From positions 1-64,000 of the forward strand of contig NZ_JAFFZS010000014.1 of assembly GCF_016921115.1 (NCBI RefSeq): DNA of 64,000 nucleotides, in the 5' to 3' direction. The DNA is from Streptomyces actuosus. GTDB taxonomy: Bacteria > Actinomycetota > Actinomycetes > Streptomycetales > Streptomycetaceae. Within the stretch, counting starts at the first letter, position 1. Each line of letters starts with the position of its first letter. A program made the translations under genes and the position numbers. The notes below the pieces were generated by a model. It saw only the letters and a program-made list of their open reading frames with translations. It had not been told where the DNA came from and made no database searches. This document shows positions 8,008 to 17,962 of this stretch, one piece after another.

Positions 8008-9015
8008 GTGATCTCGTACATCATCCGCCGGACGATCGCGGCAGTGATCCTGCTGCTGGTCGTCGCCGCGGTCACCTTCGGCATCTTCTTCCTGCTGCCG
8101 AGGCTCGCCGGTCAGACCGTCGACCAGCTCGCCCAGCAGTACATCGGGAAGAACCCGTCGCCGGCCGACATCGCCGCGGTCAAGCGCAACCTGGGACTGG
8201 ACCAGCCCGTCTACATCCAGTTCTGGCATTTCATCAAGGGGATCGTGGCCGGCGCCACCTATGACCTCGGCCCCACCACCGTGCACTGCGACGCGCCGTG
8301 CTTCGGCTACTCCTTCAAGACCCACGTCGAGGTCTGGCCGCAGCTCACCTCCCGCCTGCCGGTCACCATCTCGCTGGCCGCCGGTGCCGCCGTGCTGTGG
8401 CTGGTGTCCGGTGTCACCGCCGGTGTGATCTCCGCCCTCAAGCCGGGCTCGATCCTCGACCGGCTGTTCATGGGCGTCGCGCTCTCCGGCGTCTCGCTCC
8501 CCATGTTCTTCACGGGCCAGCTGGCGCTGCTGCTCTTCACCTTCCAGTGGCCGATCTTCGGCCGCACCTACGTGCCGTTCACCGAGAACCCGTCGCAGTG
8601 GGCGAACACCCTCTTCCCGGCGTGGTGCTCGCTCGCCCTGCTCTACTCCGCCATCTACGCCCGGCTCACCCGCTCCGGGATGCTGGAGACGATGAGCGAG
8701 GACTACATCCGCACGGCCCGCGCGAAGGGCCTGCGCGAGCGCAACGTCGTGGTGAAGCACGGGCTGCGGTCCGTCCTGACTCCGATCATCACCGTCTTCG
8801 GCATGGACCTCGGCCTGCTGCTCGGCGGCGCCGTCATCACCGAGACCGTGTTCTCCCTGCACGGCATCGGCGAGTACGCGGTGAAGTCGATCCAGGACAA
8901 CGACCTGCCCCCGATCCTCGGCGTCACCCTGCTCGCCGCCTTCTTCGTCGTCTTCGCAAACTTCCTGGTGGACCTGTTGTACGCCGCCGCCGACCCGCGG
9001 GTGAGGCTCTCGTGA
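8008..9015 (+). CDS. Oligopeptide/dipeptide ABC transporter permease (DppB/OppB type)
   Basis: 335 residues with six predicted membrane segments; the first is at about residues 8-30 (TIAAVILLLVVAAVTFGIFFLLP). The EAA coupling motif is DYIRTARAKGLRERNVVVKH at about 231-250, followed by GAVITETVFSLHGIGEYAV, typical of B-type permeases. It forms the channel with the C-type permease encoded two genes upstream. The GTG start at 8008 lies 12 bases after the operon hairpin. The stop overlaps the next gene by GTGA, so translation is coupled. Confidence 0.93.
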   Translation: MISYIIRRTIAAVILLLVVAAVTFGIFFLLPRLAGQTVDQLAQQYIGKNPSPADIAAVKRNLGLDQPVYIQFWHFIKGIVAGATYDLGPTTVHCDAPCFGYSFKTHVEVWPQLTSRLPVTISLAAGAAVLWLVSGVTAGVISALKPGSILDRLFMGVALSGVSLPMFFTGQLALLLFTFQWPIFGRTYVPFTENPSQWANTLFPAWCSLALLYSAIYARLTRSGMLETMSEDYIRTARAKGLRERNVVVKHGLRSVLTPIITVFGMDLGLLLGGAVITETVFSLHGIGEYAVKSIQDNDLPPILGVTLLAAFFVVFANFLVDLLYAAADPRVRLS

Positions 9016-10102
9016 CCGAACTGTCCAAGACCGGCGCCGCCGTGGGCGAGCCCGCCCCGGCCTCCCCGGACGGGACCGCCTTCCTCGACGTCCGTGACCT
9101 GAGGGTGCACTTCCCCACCGACGACGGCCTGGTCAAGTCCGTCGACGGCCTCAGCTTCCAGCTGGAGAAGGGCAAGACCCTCAGCATCGTGGGCGAGTCC
9201 GGCTCCGGCAAGTCGGTCACCTCGCTCGCGATCATGGGCCTGCACCGGCTCGGTGCCCGCGGCAAGAACGTGCAGATGTCCGGCGAGATCTGGCTCGACG
9301 GCAAGGAGCTGGTCTCCGCCGACCCCGACGAGGTGCGCCGGCTGCGTGGCCGCGAGATGGCGATGATCTTCCAGGATCCGCTGTCCGCGATGCACCCGTA
9401 CTACACGATCGGCAACCAGATCGTGGAGGCGTACCGCGTCCACCACGACGTCAGCAAGAAGGCCGCCCGGGTCCGGGCCGTCGAGATGCTCGACCGGGTC
9501 GGCATCCCCGAGCCGCACAAGCGCATCGACGCCTACCCGCACGAGTTCTCCGGCGGTATGCGCCAGCGCGCGATGATCGCCATGGCGCTCGTCAACAACC
9601 CCGAGCTGCTCATCGCGGACGAGCCGACGACCGCCCTCGACGTGACCGTCCAGGCGCAGATCCTCGACCTGATCCGGGACCTGCAGAAGGAGTTCGGCTC
9701 CGCCGTCGTCATCATCACCCACGACCTCGGCGTCGTCGCCGAGATCGCCGACGACGTGCTGGTGATGTACGGCGGCCGCTGCGTGGAGCGCGGCACGGTC
9801 GACGACGTCTTCGAGCGTCCGCAGCACCCCTACACCTGGGGCCTGCTCGGCTCGATGCCCCGCATCGACCGCGACACCACCGACCGGCTGGTCCCGGTCA
9901 AGGGCCAGCCGCCGAGCCTGATCAACGTCCCCTCGGGCTGCGCGTTCCACCCCCGATGCCCGTACGCGGACGTCCCCAAGGACAACGTCACCCGTACCGT
10001 CCGCCCGGAACTTCAGCAGGTCGGCACCGGGCACTGGTCCGCGTGCCACCTCTCGCCCGAGGACCGTACGCGGATCTGGACCGAAGAGATTGCGCCGAAG
10101 CT

Positions 10103-10106
<4 letters not shown>
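9012..10106 (+). CDS. Oligopeptide ABC transporter ATP-binding protein (DppD/OppD type)
   Basis: 364-residue ATPase: Walker A GESGSGKSV at 61-69, Q-loop in MAMIFQDPLSAMHPYYTIG, signature EFSGGMRQR near 178-186, Walker B LLIADEPT near 198-205, and H-loop ITHDLG. The C-terminal oligopeptide/dipeptide domain has CAFHPRCPYA, a Cys pair found in this subgroup. It pairs with the next gene's ATPase. The GTG start at 9012 overlaps the upstream stop (GTGA), and its own stop overlaps the next gene the same way. Confidence 0.93.
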
Positions 10107-11431
<1,325 letters not shown>

Positions 11432-11439
11432 CTTCACCC

Positions 11440-11476
11440 GAGCCCCCGCCTTGCTTTGTAAGGCGGGGGCTCGTCT
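11440..11476 (+). terminator. Rho-independent terminator of peptide importer operon
   Basis: A 13-base perfect stem (GAGCCCCCGCCTT with AAGGCGGGGGCTC at 11460-11472) around a seven-base loop, followed by GTCTTC. It starts nine bases after the operon's last stop codon. Confidence 0.88.
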
Positions 11477-11494
11477 TCAGGCGAGAATGTTGGG

Positions 11495-12151
11495 GTGTAT
11501 CAGCAACTGTTCAGCCCGTCCGTCCAGCACACGCTCGACCTGGTCGGCATCTTCGTCTTCGCCATCTCCGGCGCGCTGCTGGCCGTCCGCAAGAACTTCG
11601 ACGTCTTCGGCATCGCCACTCTCGCCGAGGCCACCGCACTGGGCGGCGGGCTGTTCCGCGACCTGATCATCGGCGCCGTCCCCCCGGCCGCCTTCACCGA
11701 CCTGGGGTACTTCACCACGCCGCTGCTCGCCGCCCTGCTCGTGTTCTTCCTGCATCCCCATGTGGAGCGGATCCAGGTCGGGGTGAACGTCTTCGACGCG
11801 GCGGGCCTCGGCCTGTTCTGCGTCGCGGGCACCACGAAGGCGTACGACTACGGACTCGGCCTCCCCCAGTCGGCGGCCCTCGGACTGGCGACGGCGGTCG
11901 GCGGTGGCGTGCTGCGCGACGTGCTCGCCAACGAGGTTCCGTCGCTGCTGCGCTGGGACCGCGACCTGTACGCGGTGCCCGCCGTCGTCGGCGCCACCAT
12001 GGTGGCGCTGTGCATCCGCTACGACGTCCTGACCCCGCTGACCAGCGCGCTCGCCGCGGTCACGGCGTTCGTGCTGCGGCTGCTCGCGATGCGGTTCAAC
12101 TGGCGTGCCCCACGTGCCTGGAACCGCCGCTCGACGGTGCGGGAGGAGTAG
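11495..12151 (+). CDS. TRIC / UPF0126 family membrane protein
   Basis: 218 residues and about seven membrane segments, made of two repeats each with a glycine-rich motif: GGGLFRD at 50-56 and GGGVLRD near 137-143. This is the bacterial trimeric intracellular cation channel family, proposed to conduct K+ across the cytoplasmic membrane. The GTG start at 11495 has no clear Shine-Dalgarno, but GAGAAT lies six bases upstream, suggesting a leaderless mRNA. The 3' end overlaps the convergent esterase gene by 56 bases. Confidence 0.85.
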   Translation: MYQQLFSPSVQHTLDLVGIFVFAISGALLAVRKNFDVFGIATLAEATALGGGLFRDLIIGAVPPAAFTDLGYFTTPLLAALLVFFLHPHVERIQVGVNVFDAAGLGLFCVAGTTKAYDYGLGLPQSAALGLATAVGGGVLRDVLANEVPSLLRWDRDLYAVPAVVGATMVALCIRYDVLTPLTSALAAVTAFVLRLLAMRFNWRAPRAWNRRSTVREE

Positions 12152-13289
12152 ACCCGGCCGGTGCGTGCCGCGGGCCCTGGTGCAACGTGAGCCAGCGGAA
12201 GGCCGGCACCACCTGCGGCCGCCACAGCGCCATCGTGTGGCCGCCGGCGTTGCGCGGCAGATAGACCACGTGCACGTAGGTGGGTGCCTTCGCGATCCTC
12301 CTCAGGGCGAGGGCGGCCTCGTACCCGTCCCTCGGCTGCCCGGAGAGGTACAGCGAGATCCGCGGCGGCACGGGTGCTTTCCTCAGCAGCAGGTAGGGAT
12401 TGTTGGCGGCCCGCAGGGCCGGGCTCTGCGCGGTGACGGAGCGGCGTTCGCCGATGGGGTCGTTGTAGCCGGACATGCTCACGGCCGCCCGGTAGCGGTC
12501 GGGGTGGGCGACGGCCAGCCTGAGCGCGCAGTGGGCTCCCGCCGAGTAGCCGGCGACCGACCAGCCCGACGGCCCCGGTGCGGCCCGGAAGTTGTCCCTG
12601 ACCATCTTCGGCACGTCGATGCTGAGCCAGCTGTCGGCGTTCACCGTGCCGGCGGTGTTCGCGCAACCGGTGTCGCGGCCGGACAGCAGGTTGGTACGCG
12701 GCGCGACCAGGATGAACGGTGCCACGCTGCCGGAGCGCATCAGCGGCAGCAGCTGCTCGTGCGCGTGCAGCGAGCCGAACCAGGCCTTCGCCGAGCCGGG
12801 GTAGCCCGGCAGCAGCTCGACGACGGGGAACCTGTGGTGGCGGTAGGCGGGGTCGTCGTACTGCGGCGGCAGCCAGACGTAGACCTCCGCGTCGACGCCC
12901 GAGACCCGCCCCCGGAGCTGGGTGACCCGGACGCCGCCGGCCGAGCGCATCCCGGGACCCGACGCCGGCTCGAACCTCTGCCGCACGGACGGCAGCTGCT
13001 CCACCACGACGCCCCCGGTGCCGTTGGCACCGAGGTCCGCCGCCCGCCGCACATGCTCGCCCGTGCCAAGCAGGTCTCCCCAGTTGTCGTACAGGTTGTT
13101 GTCGTTGTTCACCAGTACGAAGACCAGGGCGACGGCCGTGCCCTGGGCGAACAGCAGCATCACCACGCGGGCCGCGGCACGCAGCAGCCGGGGCCCGCGC
13201 AGGCGTGACCAGAGACCCAGGGGCAGGGCGAGAGCGACGACGGCCAGCGTGATCAGCGTGGCGAGGAAGGGAGTCCCGGTGAGGCTCAT
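12096..13289 (-). CDS. Membrane-anchored alpha/beta hydrolase, esterase D / antigen-85-like
   Basis: 397 residues. Two membrane segments near residues 7-26 and 43-61 are followed by an extracytoplasmic esterase domain. The putative triad is Ser249 in GWSVAGYSAGAH, an acid near Asp321 (SGQPRDGYEA) and His351 (AGGHTMALW). Members cleave or transfer acyl esters, and the actinobacterial antigen-85 group acts at the cell surface; the substrate here is unknown. I chose the ATG at 13289 because the preceding in-frame stretch lacks coding character. It overlaps the convergent TRIC gene at the 3' ends. Confidence 0.82.
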   Translation of the reverse strand: MSLTGTPFLATLITLAVVALALPLGLWSRLRGPRLLRAAARVVMLLFAQGTAVALVFVLVNNDNNLYDNWGDLLGTGEHVRRAADLGANGTGGVVVEQLPSVRQRFEPASGPGMRSAGGVRVTQLRGRVSGVDAEVYVWLPPQYDDPAYRHHRFPVVELLPGYPGSAKAWFGSLHAHEQLLPLMRSGSVAPFILVAPRTNLLSGRDTGCANTAGTVNADSWLSIDVPKMVRDNFRAAPGPSGWSVAGYSAGAHCALRLAVAHPDRYRAAVSMSGYNDPIGERRSVTAQSPALRAANNPYLLLRKAPVPPRISLYLSGQPRDGYEAALALRRIAKAPTYVHVVYLPRNAGGHTMALWRPQVVPAFRWLTLHQGPRHAPAGSTPPAPSSGGSRHVGHAS

Positions 13290-13431
13290 GTCCCTAGAGA
13301 GGGAAAGCGTGGGCCCAAGGTTGACGGACGAGTACGGACACTTACCGATTAATTGCCGAAGATTCACCGGTGCGGCAGCGGTGCAACCCTGAAAGCTACC
13401 GCTTAGTAATTTTTCGTTGTACCGTTCGACC

Positions 13432-14292
13432 ATGCCAGAAGCAGCCTTCGCCGCAGCCGACCGGGCCGTGATCGGCGACAGCGAGTTCGACCGGGACACC
13501 GCGCTCACCCGCCGGGAGCCCGGCGTCTACGACATCGACCTCTCGGCCGGCTGGACGATCATCAGTGCCGTCAACGGCGGCTATCTGCTGGCCGTCCTGG
13601 GCAGGGCCCTGGCGGACGCCCTGCCGCACGCCGACCCCTTCACCGTCTCCGCGCACTACCTCACCGCCTCCCAGCCGGGGCCGGCCGTGGTCCGCACGGA
13701 CGTCGTGCGCAGCGGCCGCAGCCTCTCCACCGGCCAGGCCTCCCTCTTCCAGTACGACGAGGACGGCACCGAGGTCGAGCGGATCCGCGTCCTTGCGTCC
13801 TACGGCGACCTGGACACCCTGCCCGACGACGTCCGCACCTCGGCGAAGCCGCCGGCCATCCCGCCCATCGAGCAGTGCTTCGGCCCCGAGGACGGTCCTG
13901 CGCCGGTCTCCGGCAGCTCCGCCATCACCGAGCGCCTGATGCTCAAGCTCGATCCGGCGACCCTCGGCTGGGCCCTCGGGCAGCCGTCCGGCCGGGGCGA
14001 GATGCGGGCGTGGTTCGGACTGGCCGACGGGCGCGACGCCGACCCGCTCTCCCTCCTGCTCGCGGTGGACGCCCTCCCGCCCACCGCCTTCGAACTCGGC
14101 CTGTCCGGCTGGGTGCCCACGGTCGAGCTGACCGTCCACGTCCGCTGCCGTCCGGCCCCGGGCCCGCTCCGGGTGGCGATCACCACCCGCAACCTCGCCG
14201 GCGGTTTCCTGGAGGAGGACGCCGAGGTCTGGGACAGCGCCGACCGGCTGGTGGCGCAGTCCCGGCAGCTGGCACGGGTCAGACTCCGCTGA
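13432..14292 (+). CDS. Acyl-CoA thioesterase family protein (double hotdog)
   Basis: 286 residues with two hotdog-fold halves. The first contains GWTIISAVNGGYLLAVLGRAL (the NGGY segment of TesB-like proteins) and HYLTASQPGPAVVR. The second has LGLSGWVPTVELTVHVRCRP and ends DRLVAQSRQLARVR, a typical thioesterase terminus. It probably hydrolyses acyl-CoA thioesters, chain length unknown. ATG at 13432; the AT-rich stretch just upstream (13403-13420) is probably its promoter. Divergent from the esterase gene. Confidence 0.82.
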   Translation: MPEAAFAAADRAVIGDSEFDRDTALTRREPGVYDIDLSAGWTIISAVNGGYLLAVLGRALADALPHADPFTVSAHYLTASQPGPAVVRTDVVRSGRSLSTGQASLFQYDEDGTEVERIRVLASYGDLDTLPDDVRTSAKPPAIPPIEQCFGPEDGPAPVSGSSAITERLMLKLDPATLGWALGQPSGRGEMRAWFGLADGRDADPLSLLLAVDALPPTAFELGLSGWVPTVELTVHVRCRPAPGPLRVAITTRNLAGGFLEEDAEVWDSADRLVAQSRQLARVRLR

Positions 14293-14848
14293 GCGGCCCG
14301 TCACTCCTCCGCGCCGCCGCCCGCCCGTAGGCACCGGCGGCCCTCCGGCTTCCCACACGGCGCCGAACGGCACGGGCGCGTGCGCCGCTGTGTCGGTGTC
14401 CTGCCCTGAGTCCCGTCCGCCCCCAGCGTTCGCGTCCGCGTCCGGGTCCACCCTTGCGTCCGCCTCCGTGTCCGGGTCCGCGTCCGGGTCCACCCCTGCG
14501 CCCGCCTCCGGGTCCGCGTTCCTGCCCCGACGGGCGCGGGCGGGGAAGCCGGCGTGCCGCGGGTGTGTGCCGCCGGATGCCGGACACCGAAGGCCCCGAC
14601 GTCCGCCCCTGTGCGGCCCGTGCGCGGTGCTCCCGCCGTATCCGGCGGGTCCGGCGGCGGCTCGTACGGCGGCTTCTGTCACGAACCCGTACCAGGGGCC
14701 GGGCGGGCGCGGGCGGTGACGCCCCTGGTCGGGGCGGTGCCCCCGTGCCGTGCACAGGCGCGGGACAGGCGGGGCCCAACAAAGGCCCAGGTGCCGTTGG
14801 TTGAGTGCGCTCCTCAGAAGATCCTCACCTTTCGTGGAGCTGATCGTC
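14293..14848. other. Gene-free region with low-complexity GC-rich repeat
   Basis: 556 bases between a thioesterase and a lipoprotein gene. Several reading frames are open in both directions, but all give Arg/Pro/Gly-rich or Asp-Pro-Asp-Ala repeats with no family features, so I call no gene. The 42-base repeat at 14435-14518 is listed separately. Confidence 0.55.
14435..14518. repeat. 42-base tandem duplication of TCCGNG-rich sequence
   Basis: Two copies in tandem, starting at 14435 and 14477, each beginning TCCGCGTCCGGGTCCACCC and differing at only a few positions. Smaller GTCCGG/GTCCGC units make up each copy. The period is a multiple of three. Confidence 0.7.
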
Positions 14849-15247
14849 ATGAAGCGTGCCCGTCTCCTTCCCGCGGTGGCCCTGCTGGCACTGTCGCCCC
14901 TCGCCCTGGCTGCCTGCGGTTCGGGCGACTCGGCGTCCTCCTCGTCCGACGGGGGTGGGGCCGGGCGGCCGACGGCGTGCGGCGCCCCGGGCGGGGATCG
15001 GTCGGGGGCGCCCAGCGGCATGCCCTCCCGGAGGCCGGAGGCCCCGTCCCCGGGTGCCTCTGGCGCCCCCGCCGCCGGTCCGGGCGGCGCCGGGCCGTCG
15101 GGTGCGCCGAGCGGGGCGCCCGACGGGCGCCAGGGCGGTCCCGGTCGCGGTGGTCCGGGCCGCGGCGGCGTCGAGGGCGGCGGCTGCGGCGGGCCCGGCG
15201 CGAAGGCGCCGGGCCGAAGCGGCGAACAGGCCGGACAGCAGGGCTGA
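14849..15247 (+). CDS. Gly/Pro/Ser-rich small lipoprotein
   Basis: 132 residues. A lipoprotein signal (MKRARLLPAVALLALSP, then LALAAC) gives the lipidated cysteine at residue 23. The rest is low complexity: Ser/Gly, then Ala-Pro-Ser-Gly, then Gly-Arg-Gly repeats ending EQAGQQG, with three scattered cysteines. It should be anchored outside the membrane; the function is unknown. The start is supported by GGAG ten bases upstream and the signal peptide. It is convergent with the TetR gene 59 bases downstream. Confidence 0.65.
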   Translation: MKRARLLPAVALLALSPLALAACGSGDSASSSSDGGGAGRPTACGAPGGDRSGAPSGMPSRRPEAPSPGASGAPAAGPGGAGPSGAPSGAPDGRQGGPGRGGPGRGGVEGGGCGGPGAKAPGRSGEQAGQQG

Positions 15248-15306
15248 TCCGAGGTTGGGCGGCGCACCCCGCGAGGGGGCGCCGTCCCGCGGCGTTTCCG
15301 GGCGGC

Positions 15307-15933
15307 TCAGTCGTGCCAGTGCCGGCGGCCGATGCTGATGAGGCGCAGCTGACGGCGCGCCAGATCGGCGGCCCGGATCCGTTCTTCCTCCGGAGCGTCG
15401 AGCGTCTCCAGGAACAGCGAGGCGGTACTGAGCATCTGGTCGACGTAGAGGTGGGCGAGCATCAGCAGGTCGTCGTCGTTCCAGTCGGTGGAGACGGGGT
15501 CCTCGGCCAGCTCGGTCCGCACCTCCTCGGCGAACCGCGCCAGTTGGTCCCGGATCGCCTCGCGCACCGGCTGCACGCCGCCGTGCCGCTCGCGGGCGAT
15601 GAAGCGGACGTGCGCGGGGTAGGCGGCCACATGACGGGCGATCAGCTCGATGGCGCGGTCGATGCGCTGCCGACTGTCGCCCGCCGTGGACACCGTTGTC
15701 CGGATCATCGGGTGCAGGCTGCCCAGCGCTTCCTCGACCAGCGCCACTCCCAGGTCCGCGGTGGACGGGAAGTGCCGGTAGAAGGCGGTCGGCGCGACGC
15801 CGACGGCGCGGGTGACCTCGCGCAGGCCCAGGCTGCTCAGGCTCTGCTCCTCCAGCAGGTGCAGGGCCGCGTCCAGGAGCGCCTGACGGGTCTTCTGCTT
15901 CTGTGCCTGCCGGATGCCGACGGTGTGACTCAT
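15307..15933 (-). CDS. TetR family transcriptional regulator (FabR-like)
   Basis: 208 residues. The N-terminal TetR helix-turn-helix is at about 15-60 (KTRQALLDAALHLLEEQS, then LREVTRAVGVAPTAFYRHF), and the C-terminal domain (VDQMLSTASLFLETLDA) would bind a ligand. The arrangement resembles the FabR/FasR-type TetR subgroup linked to lipid metabolism, a tentative placement. A palindromic operator lies six bases before its start codon, so it probably represses itself and the divergent small membrane genes. Confidence 0.87.
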   Translation of the reverse strand: MSHTVGIRQAQKQKTRQALLDAALHLLEEQSLSSLGLREVTRAVGVAPTAFYRHFPSTADLGVALVEEALGSLHPMIRTTVSTAGDSRQRIDRAIELIARHVAAYPAHVRFIARERHGGVQPVREAIRDQLARFAEEVRTELAEDPVSTDWNDDDLLMLAHLYVDQMLSTASLFLETLDAPEEERIRAADLARRQLRLISIGRRHWHD

Positions 15934-15938
15934 GCCAT

Positions 15939-15953
15939 ACAGTTAACAACTGT
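15939..15953. promoter_or_regulatory. Palindromic operator ACAGTT-N3-AACTGT
   Basis: Perfect six-base arms ACAGTT and AACTGT with spacer AAC, immediately upstream of the TetR start. A second, looser inverted pair GTGAAC-N16-GTTCAC is at 15999-16026. TetR-type repressors bind such symmetric sites. TAGACT at 15984-15989 is a candidate -10 for the divergent gene. Confidence 0.6.
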
Positions 15954-16054
15954 TCTCTGGAATTGGGAAGCCGTGCGACGCGCTAGACTCAAAAGTCAGT
16001 GAACAAGTGTAACCACAAGCGTTCACCGAACTTCACGGAGGGGGATTCCGTCCC

Positions 16055-16222
16055 ATGCTGTTCCTCGTCGCCGCACTCCTGCTGCTCGGGGTCGTGATGG
16101 GCACCGTGGCCCACGCGCCGTTGCCCTTCACCCTCGTCACGGCCGCCGTCATCGCCGCCTGGCTGGGCATCTTCGCGCTCCGCGAGCACCACGCCCGCCG
16201 CCGCGGCTCGTCCGTCCACTGA
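16055..16222 (+). CDS. Small membrane protein (55 aa)
   Basis: Encodes MLFLVAALLLLGVVMGTVAH followed by a second hydrophobic stretch (FTLVTAAVIAAWLGIFAL) and a basic His/Arg-rich C-terminus, giving two membrane helices. Third codon positions are nearly all G or C, which supports it being real. GGAGGGGG lies about 11 bases before the ATG. It is the first gene divergent from the TetR regulator and probably under its operator. Function unknown. Confidence 0.65.
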   Translation: MLFLVAALLLLGVVMGTVAHAPLPFTLVTAAVIAAWLGIFALREHHARRRGSSVH

Positions 16223-16256
16223 TCCGCCCCTACGTCCGACCGGGAGCTGACCCGCC

Positions 16257-16523
16257 ATGCAACTCACCGCACCGGCCACGCGCCGCACCGGTACCCGTGA
16301 CACCGACGGCATGGCCGTCGCGTCCTTCATCCTGGGCCTGCTCGGCCTCCTCGTCCTCAACCTCTTCCTCGGTCCGGTCGCCATCGCGCTGGCCGCCGTG
16401 GCCCTGTGGCGCGGAACGACCCGCCCGGGTCGCGCCTACCTCGGCCTCGCGCTCGGCGTCGCCGACCTGGTCGTCCTGCTCGCCTTCATGCAGGTGGACC
16501 ACACCGTCTCCTGGAGCTTCTAG
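16257..16523 (+). CDS. DUF4190-like small membrane protein
   Basis: 88 residues. A short polar Thr/Arg-rich N-terminus is followed by two membrane segments, MAVASFILGLLGLLVLNLFL and YLGLALGVADLVVLLAFM, with a WRGTTRPGRAYLGLALG loop. This matches the DUF4190 pattern common in actinobacterial membrane proteins. It lies 34 bases after the preceding small membrane gene and is likely cotranscribed. No enzymatic motif is visible. Confidence 0.72.
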   Translation: MQLTAPATRRTGTRDTDGMAVASFILGLLGLLVLNLFLGPVAIALAAVALWRGTTRPGRAYLGLALGVADLVVLLAFMQVDHTVSWSF

Positions 16524-16597
16524 CGCGGCTCGGCGCCACCGGCGCCCTCCCGGGCGCGTGGCCGACTTCCCCTGCGGGCCGACGCGATCCGGCCCCG

Positions 16598-16603
16598 TAG
16601 AAT
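16598..16603 (+). promoter_or_regulatory. -10 hexamer TAGAAT of cysteine desulfurase gene
   Basis: TAGAAT ends ten bases before the ATG and there is no Shine-Dalgarno between them, so transcription should begin at or next to the start codon (leaderless mRNA). No good -35 is seen. Confidence 0.5.
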
Positions 16604-16613
16604 CGGCCTCACC

Positions 16614-17777
16614 ATGGCTTACCTCGACCACGCCGCGACCACGCCGATGCTCCCCGAGGCAGTCGAGGCGCTCACCGCCCAACTCGGCATCACCGGCAAC
16701 GCGTCCTCCCTGCACGCATCGGGACGCCGCGCCCGGCGCACCGTGGAGGAGGCCCGCGAGACCCTGGCGGAAGCGCTCGGCGCCCGCCCCAGCGAGGTGG
16801 TCTTCACCTCCGGCGGCACCGAGGCGGACAATCTCGCCGTCAAGGGCCTGTACTGGTCCCGCCGCGACGCCGACCCGGCCCGCACCCGGGTCCTCGCCAG
16901 CCCGGTCGAGCACCACGCCGTCCTGGACGCCGTCCACTGGCTCGGCGAGCACGAGGGCGCCACCGTCGAGTACCTCCCCGTCGACGCCCACGGCCGCGTC
17001 CACCCCGAGGCCCTGCGCGAGGCGATCGCCCGCAACCCCGGCGACGTCGCCCTGGCCACCGTGATGTGGGCGAACAACGAGATCGGCACACTCATGCCGG
17101 TCCGTGAACTGGCCGACGCCGCCGCCGAGTTCGACGTCCCGCTGCACGCCGACGCGGTCCAGGCCTTCGGCCAGGTCCCGGTCGGCTTCGCCGACTCCGG
17201 GCTCGCCGCGATGACCGTCTCCGGCCACAAGGTCGGCGGCCCGTACGGCATCGGCGCGCTCGTCCTCGGCCGCGCGTACGAGCCCGTGCCCGTGCTGCAC
17301 GGCGGCGGGCAGGAGCGGCACGTGCGCTCCGGCACCCTGGACGTCCCCGCCATCGCCTCGTTCGCCGTCGCCGGACGGCTCGCCGCCGAACGGCGCACGT
17401 GGTTCGCGCGGGAGATCGGCGGCCTGCGCGACGACCTCGTCGACGCGGTCGCGGCGGCCGTCCCGGACGCGATCCTGGGCGGGGACCCGGTCGACCGCCT
17501 CCCGGCGAACGCCCACTTCACCTTCCCCGGCTGCGAGGGCGACTCCCTGCTGCTCCTGCTGGACGCCCAGGGCATCGAGTGCTCGACCGGCTCGGCCTGC
17601 ACCGCGGGCGTCGCCCAGCCCAGTCACGTCCTGCTGGCCACCGGCACCGATCCGGACCTGGCCCGCGGCACCCTGCGCTTCTCCCTCGGCCACACCTCCA
17701 CGCGGGCCGATGTGGAGGCGGTCGCCAAGGCCATCGGCCCGGCGGTGGAGCGGGCCCGGGCGGCCGGACTCACCTGA
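16614..17777 (+). CDS. Cysteine desulfurase family protein (NifS/IscS type)
   Basis: 387-residue PLP enzyme that removes sulfur from cysteine as a persulfide for tRNA thiolation, Fe-S clusters or thiamine. The PLP lysine is Lys206 in SGHKVGGPYG; EHHAVLDAV at 99-107 and HADAVQAFG near 178-186 line the cofactor site; the catalytic cysteine is Cys329 in STGSACTAG on the mobile loop. The opening MAYLDHAATTP is canonical. Its probable partner mnmA lies 1.2 kb downstream on the same strand, with a minus-strand amidase gene and TPP riboswitch between. Confidence 0.93.
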   Translation: MAYLDHAATTPMLPEAVEALTAQLGITGNASSLHASGRRARRTVEEARETLAEALGARPSEVVFTSGGTEADNLAVKGLYWSRRDADPARTRVLASPVEHHAVLDAVHWLGEHEGATVEYLPVDAHGRVHPEALREAIARNPGDVALATVMWANNEIGTLMPVRELADAAAEFDVPLHADAVQAFGQVPVGFADSGLAAMTVSGHKVGGPYGIGALVLGRAYEPVPVLHGGGQERHVRSGTLDVPAIASFAVAGRLAAERRTWFAREIGGLRDDLVDAVAAAVPDAILGGDPVDRLPANAHFTFPGCEGDSLLLLLDAQGIECSTGSACTAGVAQPSHVLLATGTDPDLARGTLRFSLGHTSTRADVEAVAKAIGPAVERARAAGLT

Positions 17778-17962
17778 GGCCCGGTCCCGCGGAAACCGGT
17801 GCCCGCGCGAGGCGGGGACCCGTCCGGTCCGGGGTCGGGCGGGAGCATGCGCGGGGCCGGTGGCCGCCCCCGGGAGGGGCGAGCGTGGCGAGCCCGGGCG
17901 CAGGTCGACCCGGTGGTCCGTCGGGGGAGGGCCGGGTCCGGCCGCGGGCCCGAACACGAAGC

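Noticed and set aside
14279..14782. Minus-strand frames in the repeat region giving Arg/Gly-rich or Asp-Pro-Asp-Ala proteins
   Set aside because: Low-complexity translations arise on both strands from the GC-rich tandem repeat and show no start/ribosome site or homology-like motif.
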